Below are positions 54,552-64,000 of a stretch of 64,000 nucleotides of DNA, in pieces. Within the stretch, counting starts at the first letter, position 1, and each line of letters opens with the position of its first letter. Origin of the DNA: an uncultured Leptolyngbyaceae cyanobacterium (GTDB taxonomy: Bacteria > Cyanobacteriota > Cyanobacteriia > Leptolyngbyales > Leptolyngbyaceae); contig CALIDI010000004.1 of the NCBI GenBank assembly GCA_938023035.1, positions 52,688 to 116,687 on the forward strand. The letters are read 5' to 3'. Position numbers and translations under genes: made by a program. The notes under the pieces were generated by a model. That model saw only the letters and a list, made by a program, of their open reading frames with translations, ran no database searches and had not been told where the DNA came from.

Positions 54552-54884
54552 ATGGATTATCAAACTGCTCGGAGCTTATTAATTAGCCAAGGGGTAGAAG
54601 CAAGTCACAATCCAGATGCTTTACTAAGTCGCTTGCAACAAGGGCAGCCACCTGTGCCAGGGCAGGTTACTTCCATTTTGTTGGCGTTAAAAGTGGTGGC
54701 CGAGGCGTTGCGGGCGGAAGCCATGCTAGAGCGATCGCTGGCTGCATCTTTGCATGTGCTGGCGATGGAGAGTCGGCAGGAATTTGAGCAAGGTGCCCAG
54801 GCGGGAGTGCCCTGGCCCCCTCTGCTGGGTGAAGATTTGACCCGCATCGCTACCGCCATCAGACAGATTTTTTTAGGTGAGTGA
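54552..54884 (+). CDS. Hypothetical helical protein
   Basis: 110 residues from ATG 54552. Predicted all-alpha: YQTARSLLISQGVEASHNPD, ALLSRLQQGQPPVPGQVTSI, LALKVVAEALRAEAMLERSL, then a PWPPLLGEDLTRIATAIRQI end. No signal peptide or cysteine. The layout resembles small cyanobacterial proteins of unknown role that sit near membrane proteases, but I recognise no family. It has no clear partner and is convergent with pgi. Confidence 0.65.
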   Translation: MDYQTARSLLISQGVEASHNPDALLSRLQQGQPPVPGQVTSILLALKVVAEALRAEAMLERSLAASLHVLAMESRQEFEQGAQAGVPWPPLLGEDLTRIATAIRQIFLGE

Positions 54885-54902
54885 TGGCTAGCGCTTTATA
54901 TC

Positions 54903-54957
54903 CCGATCCCCCTGCCTGTGTTATCCCCGTTAATGAAGGGGGAGTGAGGAGGATCGG
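54903..54957. terminator. Hairpin between convergent genes
   Basis: Outer arms CCGATCC (54903-54909) and GGATCGG (54951-54957) enclose an inner CCCC-gttaatgaa-GGGG stem. No T run, so a bidirectional terminator is only a suggestion. Confidence 0.35.
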
Positions 54958-54996
54958 TGCAATTGGGAGCAGTTACCGGCTCAATTTGAGTTGGTA

Positions 54997-56580
54997 TTAG
55001 CCCCGGACTAGCAAGCTAGCCGGTTTTGTCAGATCTCCTTGAAGCGTTACCCCACGGTTGTTAGCGGCAAGATGACGCACAATCAGGTAAACGGTTTCGG
55101 TGCGATCGCTGGCCTCAATTTTTGCCGCCAAATCATTGATGGATAAAGCACTAGGAGCCTGTTTCAACGCTTGCATCACCTGCTTTTGTAAATCTAGAAT
55201 ATCAGCCGCCGCCTTTTTTCCTGCTTCTACACCGGGCTGGTGGTAGGCATTGATATTAATGAGTCCGGCGTAAAGGCTAACGGCCCGTTCGTAGAGCGCA
55301 ATCAATGCACCCACCATTTTGGGAGTAACCTCCGTCACAGTAATGGTGATAGAGTCGCGATTGTTTTCATACAGCGCTTGCCGGGTGCCCTGCAAAAAGC
55401 CAGAGAGAAAGTCGCCGCTGGTGGCGCCAGGTTCTACTTCAATAGAGGTTCCTTCCCGATCTTTCAGCACTTCGATAAACGTTGCAAAGAAATTAGGGAC
55501 TCCTTCCCGCAGTTGTTGCACATAGGCGTGTTGATCAGTAGAGCCTTTGTTGCCGTAGACCGCAATACCCTGATAGACCGTATTGCCATCGAGATCTTTT
55601 TCTTTGCCCAAAGATTCCATTACGAGCTGTTGTAGATAGCGACTAAACAACAGCAGGCTATCCTTATAGGGCAAGATCACCATGTCTTTCTCACCTTTCC
55701 CCTTACCGGTGTAGTACCAGGCCAGGGCCAATAAGGCGGCGGGGTTTTGACGCAGATTGGGGAGGCGGGTAGCCTCATCCATTTCCTTTGCTCCCGCCAG
55801 CATCGCGCGGATATCAATGCCCTGAAGTGCCGCTGGTAGCAGGCCAACGGCTGAAAGTTCAGAGGTGCGGCCACCAATCCAATCCAGCATTGGAAAAATT
55901 GCTAACCAGCCTTCGGATTTGGCGATTTGATCCATCTTGCTGCCAGCCATTGTGATGGCAACGGCTTGACGGGTGAACTCTAAGCCCTTTTCGGCAAAGA
56001 CTTGTTTCACTTCGACCATGCCATTGCGGGTTTCTGGGGTGCCACCGGATTTGGAGGTAACAATTACCAGGGTGCTCTGTAGGCGATCGCCGAGTTTGGC
56101 CAGAGTTCGATCCATCCCGGCGGGGTCTGTATTATCCATAAAATGGATGTGCAGGGGTGGGTTGAGCGGGGCTAAAGCTTCTGCAACAAATTGAGGGCCA
56201 AGGGCCGAGCCACCAATCCCGATTGAAAGGACATCTGTAAAGTGAGTGGCTTGGGGCGGACGAATTTCACCGCCGTGGATTTTACTGACAAAGGTTTCAA
56301 TGCTACTCAGGATAGTGTTGATCTCATCACGAATTTCGGGAGTTGGGGCACGATCCGGGTCGCGCAGCCAGTAATGCCCCACCATTCGATTTTCATCAGG
56401 GTTAGCGATCGCCCCTTTTTCGAGAGCATCTACGAGTTGAAAGGCTTTTTCAAATTTAGGTTGCAACTCAGCAACAAAGGCATCATCAAACCGCACCCGG
56501 CTGACATCGAGATAAAGTTCTAAGCCAGCGTGATAATAAAGCCAGTCTTGATAGCGTTGCCAGAGCGCTGCTGTATCCAT
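54997..56580 (-). CDS. pgi: Glucose-6-phosphate isomerase
   Basis: 527 residues; interconverts glucose 6-phosphate and fructose 6-phosphate. Motifs: [21 protein letters not shown] (substrate loop), [15 protein letters not shown] (phosphate-binding), [32 protein letters not shown] (catalytic His region) and [15 protein letters not shown] (Lys). Length and all motifs are those of the cyanobacterial/archaeal-like Pgi type. ATG 56580. Monocistronic. Confidence 0.96.
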   Translation of the reverse strand: MDTAALWQRYQDWLYYHAGLELYLDVSRVRFDDAFVAELQPKFEKAFQLVDALEKGAIANPDENRMVGHYWLRDPDRAPTPEIRDEINTILSSIETFVSKIHGGEIRPPQATHFTDVLSIGIGGSALGPQFVAEALAPLNPPLHIHFMDNTDPAGMDRTLAKLGDRLQSTLVIVTSKSGGTPETRNGMVEVKQVFAEKGLEFTRQAVAITMAGSKMDQIAKSEGWLAIFPMLDWIGGRTSELSAVGLLPAALQGIDIRAMLAGAKEMDEATRLPNLRQNPAALLALAWYYTGKGKGEKDMVILPYKDSLLLFSRYLQQLVMESLGKEKDLDGNTVYQGIAVYGNKGSTDQHAYVQQLREGVPNFFATFIEVLKDREGTSIEVEPGATSGDFLSGFLQGTRQALYENNRDSITITVTEVTPKMVGALIALYERAVSLYAGLININAYHQPGVEAGKKAAADILDLQKQVMQALKQAPSALSINDLAAKIEASDRTETVYLIVRHLAANNRGVTLQGDLTKPASLLVRG

Positions 56581-56940
56581 TGAGCTTATACTCCATGATG
56601 GAATTCACCAAACCCAGTTTAATCGCGGGATGGGCAATGCACTCGTTCGTTAGGGAACAAAAAACAGGGCTTTGTCTACCAGGCCGCAATCACAACCCGT
56701 TGATTTCCCCTAGGGGCAATCGACCTCGGCTTGCTGAAGGAGCGTTGTCAAGTCATCTTATACTGTTTCAGCTTTAAACAAAGAGCGCCGTAGAGACCCA
56801 ATTGAACCGCTGGCGCTGCGGGGCGTGAGCCAAAATCACCTGTTTACCCTGCTCCACCCCACGTCCAAAATCCAAAGGAGGATAAACCCAGAAAACCCAA
56901 GATGTAGAGCTTTGAAAGGCTGCAGTGCGCAGGGCTATCC
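56581..56940. other. Spacer, no gene seen
   Basis: About 360 bases between two leftward genes. It holds the pgi promoter region and the end of the TPR gene transcript. Nothing else recognised. Confidence 0.45.
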
Positions 56941-57753
56941 CTAGCCGGGATTGTTGTCCCTGGGTTTGTCGGGCTCGGGTGGGGCGGGCTGACTTTTTTG
57001 CACAGATAATGCTTCGGCTTGTCTTAACTGCGATCGCGCCATGCCATAGTTCGGACTAATCGCGAGCGCGGCGCGGTAGTGTGCGATGGCATCTTCTAGC
57101 TTGCCTTGAGCTTGCAACGCCATTCCCAGACCCGTGTAAGCAAGGGCATGACTACTAGCTGGGGTCGCGGGCTGATCGGGGAGTTTCAAGCAGCGCCGAT
57201 AGGCGGCAATTGCTTCCATCAAGCGATTTTGCTGACGCAGCGCATTCCCTAAATTATTGTAACCTAGAGAAAAATTAGGATCAATTTCGACGGCGCGCCG
57301 ATAGGCCAGAATTGCCTCATCCAGTTTGCCCTGATCATTTAAGACGGTTCCTAGCCCGTTGTAGGCTCTGACGGCATAGGGGTCAAGCTGAATTGCCCGT
57401 TGAAAGGCTGCGATGGCTGCCGCTGTCTGTTGTTTTTGCCGCAGCGCGACTCCGAGATTTGTGTAGGCTGCCGCAGAAGTCGGAGCTAACTGAATAGCCC
57501 GGTTACAGCTGGCGATCGCGGCTTCTGCTTTACCCTGCCGCCAGAGCGACTCACACAAAGCACTAAACGCATCCGCATTTTTGGGGTCTAACTCGGTCAC
57601 CTGTCGCCAGAGGGCTTCTGCCTGGATGTATTGCTGCTGGGTCAGGGCTGTCTCTGCCTGCGCTTTAAGCTCTGTCACGTCTTGGGCGATCGCCCCCCCA
57701 ACAAAAGCGAAACCCAGCCCCAGTACTCCACCCAAACTGCGCCAAAATTTCAT
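56941..57753 (-). CDS. Exported TPR-repeat protein
   Basis: 270 residues from ATG 57753. Signal peptide (FWRSLGGVLGLGFAFVGGAIAQ) then at least five to six tetratricopeptide repeats of 34 residues from about residue 28 to 250 (AEALWRQVTELDPKNADAFS, AAIASCNRAIQLAPTSAAAYTNLG, AAIAAFQRAIQLDPYAVRAYNGLG, EAILAYRRAVEIDPNFSLGYNNLG). A Pro/charged tail ends it. The repeats are regular and complete, so a protein-binding scaffold in the periplasm is likely. Partner unknown. Confidence 0.85.
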   Translation of the reverse strand: MKFWRSLGGVLGLGFAFVGGAIAQDVTELKAQAETALTQQQYIQAEALWRQVTELDPKNADAFSALCESLWRQGKAEAAIASCNRAIQLAPTSAAAYTNLGVALRQKQQTAAAIAAFQRAIQLDPYAVRAYNGLGTVLNDQGKLDEAILAYRRAVEIDPNFSLGYNNLGNALRQQNRLMEAIAAYRRCLKLPDQPATPASSHALAYTGLGMALQAQGKLEDAIAHYRAALAISPNYGMARSQLRQAEALSVQKSQPAPPEPDKPRDNNPG

Positions 57754-58496
57754 CAAGCCATCTCCTCCTAACCCTCACATTGCAGCTTTCACGAGCCTTT
57801 TCAGGATGCTCAAGGCGCGCTCAAGCGTTCAACCGAACCTAGCCAAAAGCCAAATCTTTTCCGAAAGGCTCACAGAGCCATCAATCTAAACCGCGATCGC
57901 CCGGTCGTCACAATGAATACCCGGTACCTGTGATTCCCCTGACTGATTAACTTTTTAATCCATCTGCTTCTAAAACTCCGGCATGTTTCAACAAAAGTTT
58001 GGAGAAGAATTCAAAAAGGCTTAGTGAAGTTATCGAAAGACCTCCGCCAAATGTCAGGAAATCATCCTAGAAATGATGTAGGTTAACTCAGCAGATGACA
58101 AGGGTCACAACTTGCAACCCCCGGATTTTTTATACTGTCCAGAGGGTTTAACTCGGCTAAAGCGTGCTTCTGTGTTCCTAGTTTGTGTTCCTAGTTCAAA
58201 GTGCATCCCTGCTCGACCCATGTTTCCCTTAAGAACCGAGGACTGAATAACCTGTAAAACTGACCACAAAGGCACAAAGCAAGCTCTTAGTGCTGTGCGG
58301 ATCTATTCCAGGGCGACATCTTCATTCGTTCCCATTCCTAAGGAAAAATTGGCAAACCCCAGGGATACTGCGGATTTCCCTCTCTTTTCCTGACCTGGCT
58401 GATTTCTGTAGAAAAGCATAAAAGGTTTAGGCTGCATGGCCTGGCTAGCTTGTTCGTTTTTTTGTCACAGCCGGGAACACTGTTCATAGGCAGCTA
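57754..58496. promoter_or_regulatory. Divergent promoter region of the TPR gene and sigC
   Basis: A 740-base spacer without genes. TATACT at 58131-58136 preceded by six T is the best -10 candidate on the plus strand; no -35 at standard spacing is seen, which is common for promoters read by group 2 sigma factors. The long distance to the sigC start implies a long leader or a second promoter. Confidence 0.4.
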
Positions 58497-59777
58497 ATGG
58501 AAGCTTACTCAACGCAACTGAGATATACTATGCTCGCACAATCTTTTTTCGCAGAAGTAGAATACGACCAGTCGCTCTACACTGAGAGCTTTCAGCCCCC
58601 GCTTAGTCGCCGTGGGTTAGATCTCAGCGACCTGATGCACCTTGAAGGTGACGACTTGGATGATATCAGTCTTCCCCAAGCCAGTAACCGCCGGACGACT
58701 GACTTGGTGCGCCTCTATCTGCAAGAAATTGGGCGTGTTCGCCTCCTAGGACGCGATGAAGAAGTCTCAGAAGCTCAACAAGTGCAACGCTACATGCGTC
58801 TACTAGAGCGGCGTAACGAGATGGCTCAACTTGAGGGGGGAGTGATTCAGCGCTACGTTCAATTAATTGAGGCCCATGATCGTCTAACGGCCCATCTAGG
58901 ACACCGCCCCTCCTTTCAACGCTGGGCAACGGAGGCCGGGATTTCGATAACAGAACTGAAACCCAGTCTTGCAGAAGGGAAACGTCGCTGGGCAGAGATT
59001 GCGGCCTTGACCGTTGAAGAATTGGACCGCATCCAAGCTGAGGGCATTCGAGCGAAGGAGCATATGATCAAGGCGAATTTGCGTCTTGTCGTCTCCGTTG
59101 CCAAGAAGTATCAAAATCGTGGGCTAGAACTGTTGGATTTGATTCAGGAGGGAACTCTGGGGTTAGAGCGAGCCGTTGAAAAGTTTGACCCGACAAAGGG
59201 CTATCGCTTTAGCACCTACGCCTATTGGTGGATTCGTCAGGGCATTACGCGGGCGATCGCCACGCAAAGTCGTACCATTCGCCTGCCCGTACACGTTACA
59301 GAAAAGCTCAACAAGATTAAGAAAGCGCAGCGCAAAATCTCTCAGGAAAAAGGCCGTACCGCCTCTATCGAAGATATTGCGAAAGAGCTGGAAATGACGG
59401 CACCCCAGGTGCGAGAAGTGTTGTTGCGCGTCCCCCGTTCTGTTTCGCTAGAAACCAAGGTTGGTAAAGACAAAGATACGGAACTAGGAGATTTGCTAGA
59501 AACAGACGATGTGTCTCCCGAAGAAACCTTAATGCGGGAAGCACTCCGGCGGGATTTACTGCAACTGCTCGCCGACTTGACCAGCCGTGAACGCGACGTG
59601 ATTCAAATGCGTTTTGGGCTGGGCAGCGATGGGCATCCCTATTCTCTCGCAGAAATTGGTCGCGCCCTTGACCTTTCGCGGGAGCGGGTACGTCAGATTG
59701 AGGCAAAGGCACTGCAAAAACTGCGCCAGCCCAAGCGCCGCAATCGCATTCGAGACTATTTAGAATCTCTCAGTTAA
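58497..59777 (+). CDS. sigC: Group 2 RNA polymerase sigma factor, SigC type
   Basis: 426 residues from ATG 58497 (ATG 58530 is a plausible alternative). Sigma-70 regions: 1.2 TTDLVRLYLQEIGRVRLLGR; 2 with MIKANLRLVVSVAKKYQNRG, LLDLIQEGTLGLERAVEKFD and the -10 helix FSTYAYWWIRQGITRAIATQ; 3 VTEKLNKIKKAQRKISQEKG; 4 SLAEIGRALDLSRERVRQIE. QNRGLELLDLIQEG and the HDRLTAHLGHRPSFQRWA insert point to group 2 SigC and not to the group 1 SigA. Family role: stationary-phase, nitrogen and carbon responses and heat adaptation. Terminator 38 bases downstream. Confidence 0.9.
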   Translation: MEAYSTQLRYTMLAQSFFAEVEYDQSLYTESFQPPLSRRGLDLSDLMHLEGDDLDDISLPQASNRRTTDLVRLYLQEIGRVRLLGRDEEVSEAQQVQRYMRLLERRNEMAQLEGGVIQRYVQLIEAHDRLTAHLGHRPSFQRWATEAGISITELKPSLAEGKRRWAEIAALTVEELDRIQAEGIRAKEHMIKANLRLVVSVAKKYQNRGLELLDLIQEGTLGLERAVEKFDPTKGYRFSTYAYWWIRQGITRAIATQSRTIRLPVHVTEKLNKIKKAQRKISQEKGRTASIEDIAKELEMTAPQVREVLLRVPRSVSLETKVGKDKDTELGDLLETDDVSPEETLMREALRRDLLQLLADLTSRERDVIQMRFGLGSDGHPYSLAEIGRALDLSRERVRQIEAKALQKLRQPKRRNRIRDYLESLS

Positions 59778-59814
59778 CCTTCCTCCTAACTCGTGCGTTT
59801 TACAACTTTGTGAG

Positions 59815-59846
59815 GCTCTTCCAAGCAATCTTGGAAGAGCTTTTTT
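59815..59846 (+). terminator. Rho-independent terminator of sigC
   Basis: GCTCTTCCAAG (59815-59825), CAAT loop, CTTGGAAGAGC (59830-59840), then six T. Perfect 11-bp stem. Confidence 0.95.
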
Positions 59847-60292
59847 ACTGGTTGTACTGGCAAGTCCCCAGGCGATTTAGGGTTTCCATTGGAGTGTGGA
59901 GTTTCTATTGCGATTGCCAGAGTGCTAAGTCCCTTGGGGGTTAAGGGGATGTAGGGCGCTGCCCCCAGCTAGAGATTCTGCCCCTTACACCCCGTCCTCA
60001 ATCCAGGAGTTTTACAACAAACAGCGTCTATGACGTGAAGGCAACCCCCAGAGAATGAAACAAAATCGTCGATAGGGAAGCACTGCAATGCAGTATTTAC
60101 CGAGGGTTCCCAAAGTCTCCTAGCCAAAATGGGATAGCATAGAGGCGCTCCCCAACGCAGAGAAATCTCAAAGTGGCTGAAACATTGAAGCCATCGATGT
60201 TGCTGAGTCTGGAGTGAGTCACCCAATTACCCTCGCCCCATCCCTCTCCCCAAGGAAGAGGAAACAGGTCTCCAAGTGAGTTGAATCGTGCT
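59847..60292. other. Spacer with intergenic repeat
   Basis: About 445 bases. TACCCTCGCCCCATCCCTCT and CCCCAAGGAAGAGGAAAC at about 60231-60263 form another copy of the short CCTCTCCC-type intergenic repeat, ending about 25 bases before the cysteine desulfurase start. A GGGTTAAGGGG / CCCCTTACACCCC complementary pair near 59938-59992 may form a hairpin. No gene recognised. Confidence 0.45.
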
Positions 60293-61474
60293 ATGCCTAA
60301 AGTGTTAACTCGCCCCATTTATCTGGATAACCACGCAACGACCCCGGTCGATCCTGCCGTAATGGCTGCAATGCTGCCCTTTTTTACGGAGCACTTTGGC
60401 AATCCGGGCAGTGTGACTCACTTCTATGGGTGGGAGGCAGAAGCGGCGGTGCAGCAGGCGCGGGCCACGATCGCAGCGGCCATTCACGCAGAGCCAGAAG
60501 AAATTATTTTTACCAGTGGGGCAACAGAAGCAAACAATCTGGCGATTAAAGGGGTTGCTGAAGCCTACTTTAGTCAGGGAAAGCATTTGATCACAGTGGC
60601 GACTGAGCACAATGCTGTTCTAGATCCTTGCTATTACCTCAAGTCTTTGGGATTTGAAATAACCTTGTTGCCGGTTCAACCCGATGGACTATTGGATCTG
60701 GCTGTGCTGGAAGCTGCTCTGCGACCTGATACGGTGCTGGTCTCGGTGATGGCAGCCAATAATGAAATTGGTGTATTACAACCGTTGGCTGAGATTGGGG
60801 CACTCTGCCATCAACGGGGGGTGTTGTTTCACACCGATGCAGCCCAGGCGATCGGCAAAATTCCGCTGGATGTGCAGGCGATGCAGATTGATTTGCTGTC
60901 TCTGACGGCCCACAAGGTTTATGGGCCAAAGGGCATTGGTGCGCTTTATGTGCGGCGACGACAGCCGAGGGTGCAAATTGCAGCTCAACTTCACGGTGGC
61001 GGGCAAGAACGGGGGATGCGCTCTGGTACGCTTGCCCCGCCGCAGATTGTTGGTTTTGCCCGGGCGGTTGAGTTGGCGATCGCCCAACTTCCTGACGAAT
61101 CTTTGCGCTTGGCTGCTCTCCGTGATCGGCTTTGGCAAAAACTTTCTGCCCTAGAGGGAATTTATCTGAATGGGCATCTGAGCCAGCGCCTCCCTGGTAA
61201 CCTGAACATTAGTGTCGAGGGCGTCGATGGCCAGGCACTGCTACTGGCCTTGCAGCCAGTTGTGGCGCTCTCCTCTGGGGCAGCTTGCAGCTCCGCTAAG
61301 ATTGCCCCCTCCCATGTGCTGACTGCCCTCGGACGCTCAGAAGCACTGGCTTACGCCTCCTTACGGTTTGGCATTGGGCGCTTTAATACCGCTGCCGAAA
61401 TTGATCAGGTCGCTGCCGAAGCTATCGCTACTATTCAATCGCTTCGGGCTAAGACCCTCTCCAGTCAGGCGTGA
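60293..61474 (+). CDS. Cysteine desulfurase (IscS/NifS type)
   Basis: 393 residues from ATG 60293. PLP enzyme that turns Cys into Ala and a protein persulfide for Fe-S cluster and thio-cofactor assembly. IYLDNHATTPVDPAV start, TSGATEANNLAIKG, TEHNAVLDP, HTDAAQAIGKIPLDV, PLP-binding Lys208 in LTAHKVYGPKG, substrate Arg in MRSGTLAPP, persulfide Cys332 in SSGAACSSAKIAPSHVL. The short active-site loop without a long extension and the order of motifs put it in the group I (IscS/NifS) class. No iscU, nifU or iscR is adjacent. Also a possible selenium donor for SelD, which is speculation. Confidence 0.94.
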   Translation: MPKVLTRPIYLDNHATTPVDPAVMAAMLPFFTEHFGNPGSVTHFYGWEAEAAVQQARATIAAAIHAEPEEIIFTSGATEANNLAIKGVAEAYFSQGKHLITVATEHNAVLDPCYYLKSLGFEITLLPVQPDGLLDLAVLEAALRPDTVLVSVMAANNEIGVLQPLAEIGALCHQRGVLFHTDAAQAIGKIPLDVQAMQIDLLSLTAHKVYGPKGIGALYVRRRQPRVQIAAQLHGGGQERGMRSGTLAPPQIVGFARAVELAIAQLPDESLRLAALRDRLWQKLSALEGIYLNGHLSQRLPGNLNISVEGVDGQALLLALQPVVALSSGAACSSAKIAPSHVLTALGRSEALAYASLRFGIGRFNTAAEIDQVAAEAIATIQSLRAKTLSSQA

Positions 61475-61779
61475 GATCAAAGCGCCTCAGGCTTGCCGGT
61501 GAGAGCGTCAGGCCACAGCCATCACCCTGAGAAACAAGACGACTCCAGATTCAGCAACGTCTAAAATTTTTTAGATCGAGCTGTTGAATCGGTCATTTTC
61601 TGTACTAGGGTATACCCCTTCTGCTCAAAACTAGCGCGTGATAGCCGCTGCCCTGACGCCATTCCCGTTAATTAAGTTATGTAACGTTTATCAAACTAAG
61701 CCGAATAATCCCACCGCGCCACCGATATGATCAAAGGCAAACTTGGTCAGGTTCCTTTCAGGAAAGGGAGATTTTAGGC
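61475..61779. promoter_or_regulatory. Leader region of cpcG
   Basis: About 305 bases. TCTAAAATTTTTTAGA (61560-61575) is a short palindrome. GGAAAGGGAGATTTTAGGC directly before GTG 61780 supplies the ribosome site. A promoter was not located. Confidence 0.4.
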
Positions 61780-62535
61780 GTGTCTATTCCTCTTTTAGAA
61801 TACTCTCCGATTAGTCAAAATCAGCGGGTGCCTGGGTACGAGGTTCCGGGAGACGAGCAGCCCAGAATCTACTCCACACAAAATGTGCTTTCCTCAGCCG
61901 ACATGGATAACTTGATTGAAGCGGCCTACCGGCAGTTCTTTTTTCATGCCTTTGCGGCTGATCGCGAGCGTTTTTTAGAGTCTCAACTGCGCAGTGGTCA
62001 AATTAACGTTCGAGACTTTGTTCGAGGCTTACTACTTTCAAATACTTACAAACGTAGTTTTTACGATCTCAATAGTAACTACCGCTTTGTTGAACAAACC
62101 GTGCAGCGAGTGCTGGGACGTGACGTTTACAGTGACAGAGAAAAAATCGCTTGGTCGATTGTGGTGGCTACCAAAGGTATTGCCGGGTTTGTTGATGAAT
62201 TGCTCAACAGTGAAGAATATCTGAATGCCTTTGGGTATGACACCCTTCCCTATCAGCGGCGGCGGGTGCTACCGGGCCGAGCCGAAGGTGAGTTGCCTTT
62301 CAACATCAAATCTCCTCGCTATGATGAGTATTACCGCAATAAGTTTGGCTTTCCTCAGGTGGTTTGGCAAGCGGTTGCGCGTAGTTATGGAGCCAGAGAG
62401 AAGCAGGCCAAAGCGGGCAATCCGGCTTTGTTTCTCGACATGGCGCGCAGTATTAATGCGAAGGGTAACCCTCCTCAGCGGCTTTCGGCACTGAATGTAG
62501 ATTATGAGCGAGTGGTGCCTTATCGACGTAAGTAA
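61780..62535 (+). CDS. cpcG: Phycobilisome rod-core linker CpcG
   Basis: 251 residues from GTG 61780, with AAGGGAGA about 8 bases upstream. It attaches phycocyanin rods to the allophycocyanin core. The N-terminal linker domain (residues about 10-160) shows [60 protein letters not shown] and [20 protein letters not shown], all classic for CpcG; the C-terminus has no hydrophobic anchor, so this is the CpcG1 (conventional phycobilisome) type and not the PSI-associated CpcL. Monocistronic with its own terminator. Confidence 0.96.
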   Translation: MSIPLLEYSPISQNQRVPGYEVPGDEQPRIYSTQNVLSSADMDNLIEAAYRQFFFHAFAADRERFLESQLRSGQINVRDFVRGLLLSNTYKRSFYDLNSNYRFVEQTVQRVLGRDVYSDREKIAWSIVVATKGIAGFVDELLNSEEYLNAFGYDTLPYQRRRVLPGRAEGELPFNIKSPRYDEYYRNKFGFPQVVWQAVARSYGAREKQAKAGNPALFLDMARSINAKGNPPQRLSALNVDYERVVPYRRK

Positions 62536-62582
62536 TTAATCACTCAAGTAAGTCATCAGGGTAATCGACCGAAATTGTAGGA

Positions 62583-62624
62583 GCGTATGTTGTACTCAGG
62601 TAAGAGAGTACAACATACGCTTTT
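62583..62624 (+). terminator. Rho-independent terminator of cpcG
   Basis: GCGTATGTTGTACTC (62583-62597) and GAGTACAACATACGC (62606-62620) form a perfect 15-bp stem with an 8-base loop, followed by TTTT. Confidence 0.93.
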
Positions 62625-63305
62625 AATTTTATCGACAGAACCCCGATCGCATGATTCGATTGTTATGGAGAGTGGACACAATAGATTCTGCCCATTCGCC
62701 CAGTTGCCTGACTTTTGATAAAGCTAAATTAAATCGTGGGTTCTACCAGTGTGAAGTATTCATCAAGTTGAATCTGAACTCTCCTGGTATTTCTTTTCTT
62801 GCAAGGAGAGCTTTGTGGTCACTTTTCTTTGGATAAATTTGCTTAGATGAACGGATCGCACCTACCGAGTTCCCTGGTTTGTAGAAAATAAACTTTGAGC
62901 TATCTTTGGTGCAAACTCTGGAACGTCAGTGCCGGTTATAGTGCTCTACTTCTTTCTATTCATTCAATCCCTGTTGTTGATATTCTCGGATTGAGAGGAA
63001 TGATGCATTTGAAATGATCGTGCATCCATCTGCTAGGATGAATGACCAAAATATATCGTTTACTTGTTTGGTCATCTTTGGTGAATTTAACTAATGACCC
63101 GCTTTGACTTCTTTATCTAAAAGTCATGGGTTCAATCGTGTTGGAACATGATGTGACTGAGCGGCGTGTCTAGCGTGTCATTTATCCATAGGTTTCTGAT
63201 TCGATGGCCGCAGGATCTGGCTGGCTCAGGGCAAAGTTGAATTGTGCGATCGCTTAATTTGATGCAATTGCCTGTCGTTTAGAGACTTTCATTCATTCAA
63301 TTCCC
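62625..63305. other. Spacer with an inverted repeat
   Basis: About 680 bases with no gene recognised. ATGACCAAA (63042-63050) and TTTGGTCAT (63067-63075) form a 9-bp inverted repeat with a 16-base centre, about 230 bases upstream of the CBM2 gene; a possible operator or hairpin. Confidence 0.45.
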
Positions 63306-64000
63306 ATGAATATGATTAACTACTCCATCGCTAATGATTGGGGAGTCGGTTTTACTGCGAATGTAGAGATTATAAATCTTGACAGTAGCAGTATGAATGG
63401 CTGGACTCTAGAGTTTGATGCTCCGTTTGAAATTACGAACATCTGGAATGCAGAAATCGTCAGCCGAGTGGGGAGTCGCTACGTCATTCGGAATACCAGT
63501 TGGAACGGGGCGATCGCCACGAATGGTAAAGTTGCCTTTGGCTTTAATGGTAGTAAAACGCTAACAGCCAGCGCTACTCCTAGCAACTATCAATTAAATG
63601 GGGTTGCACTTGGCTCAACAACGCCTCCAGCTGCAATCCCAACCCCAGCGCCAACCCCGATTCTGCCAACTATTATGATTGGCGATGTCAGCGTGACCGA
63701 GGGAAATTCAGGAACCTCGCTGGCTAACTTTGAGGTCAGCCTCTCTAAAGCCTCTGCGCAGCCTGTGACGGTCAGCTATGCCACGGGTAATGGCACGGCG
63801 ATCGCGGGTTCTGATTACGTTGCAAAATCGGGCACCCTGACCTTTGCCCCAGGGGAAACCCGCAAAACCATCGGTGTTGTGATCAACGGTGATACCCAGG
63901 TCGAGCCGAATGAAACCTTTGTGGTCAATCTCGCTAGCCCCACCAATGCGACCCTAGCGCGGACACGGGCGACCGGCACAATTCTCAATGATGATGTGGC
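63306..64000 (+). CDS. CBM2 / Calx-beta domain extracellular protein (partial, runs off the end)
   Basis: An open frame from ATG 63306 continues past the window edge (231 codons seen). Residues about 1-95 form a family 2 carbohydrate-binding module: YSIANDWGVGFTANVEIINL, NGWTLEFDAPFEITNIWNAE, IRNTSWNGAIATNGKVAFGF, with the Trp residues that bind cellulose or chitin. A Pro/Thr linker (IPTPAPTPILPT) leads to a Calx-beta domain (about residues 118-228: IGDVSVTEGNSGTSLANFEV, VSYATGNGTAIAGSDY, GTLTFAPGETRKTIGVVING, PNETFVVNLASPTNA, TGTILNDD). No signal peptide, so type I secretion is likely. Any catalytic domain would lie beyond the window. Confidence 0.85.
   Translation, partial: MNMINYSIANDWGVGFTANVEIINLDSSSMNGWTLEFDAPFEITNIWNAEIVSRVGSRYVIRNTSWNGAIATNGKVAFGFNGSKTLTASATPSNYQLNGVALGSTTPPAAIPTPAPTPILPTIMIGDVSVTEGNSGTSLANFEVSLSKASAQPVTVSYATGNGTAIAGSDYVAKSGTLTFAPGETRKTIGVVINGDTQVEPNETFVVNLASPTNATLARTRATGTILNDDV

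Overview
This window is a stretch of cyanobacterial chromosome. The HIP1 octamer GCGATCGC recurs throughout. It encodes both photosystem I core subunits (psaA, psaB), the phycobilisome rod-core linker CpcG, the cyanobacterial regulators RpaA and Rre1/Ycf29, a group 2 sigma factor of SigC type, a bacterial metallothionein, a two-domain SelD, a duplicated-ACT aspartokinase, DevA, and many proteins found only in cyanobacteria. Gene style suggests a Leptolyngbya-like or related non-heterocystous lineage, but that placement is inference.

Layout. 0-3.7 kb: Rre1-type response regulator, a thioredoxin-like [2Fe-2S] protein, tRNA-Leu(CAA), a 55-residue metallothionein gene behind a perfect 12-2-12 operator, and recR read away from the same operator. 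3.8-7.8 kb: oxidoreductase-SelD fusion and a phosphohexomutase. 7.8-9.3 kb: two genes broken only by nonsense codons (ADP-ribosylglycohydrolase, methyltransferase). 9.5-12.5 kb: two membrane or secreted proteins. 13.1-17.7 kb: psaAB with a clear terminator. 17.9-19.4 kb: HAD hydrolase, tRNA-Ala(CGC), a 5' tRNA fragment, a Uma2 gene. 19.4-24.9 kb: a cemetery of conflict-system parts (CHAT remnant, VWD gene with a nonsense codon, truncated DUF4344, an intact trypsin-like protease, the WD40 half of a probable STAND ATPase) beside another Uma2 gene. 25.7-36.4 kb: mtnP, a CYP120-like P450, an Mpo1-like protein, an amidohydrolase, a third Uma2, a UbiB-family kinase and a hexapeptide acyltransferase, separated by repeat-rich spacers. 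36.4-42.7 kb: glycosyltransferase, RpaA, acyltransferase, secreted protein, oligoendopeptidase F. 43.0-45.6 kb: two convergent truncated signalling genes meeting at a deletion scar, an orphan devA, and a STAS-sugar transferase fusion. 46.3-51.9 kb: proline-rich membrane protein, esterase, a two-copy 36-bp repeat, lysC. 51.9-57.8 kb: tRNA-Thr(TGT), small cyanobacterial proteins, rhomboid protease, pgi, a TPR lipoprotein-like exported protein. 58.5-64.0 kb: sigC, cysteine desulfurase, cpcG, and the start of a large CBM2/Calx-beta protein that runs off the end.

How it fits together. Most genes are single-gene transcription units of housekeeping or photosynthetic function, so there is no single large operon. 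Accessory material is concentrated in 7.8-9.3, 18.7-24.9, 29.4-33.6 and 43.0-43.7 kb, where broken genes, Uma2 genes and dispersed palindromic repeats cluster. The most interesting items are the metallothionein with its operator, the degraded conflict locus with its protease-DUF4344-VWD operon, a CRISPR-like pair of 36-bp repeats, an approximately 80-bp palindromic repeat family present four times, the deletion scar at 43.3 kb, and an unusual PsaA with Gln at residue 215 and an extra loop.
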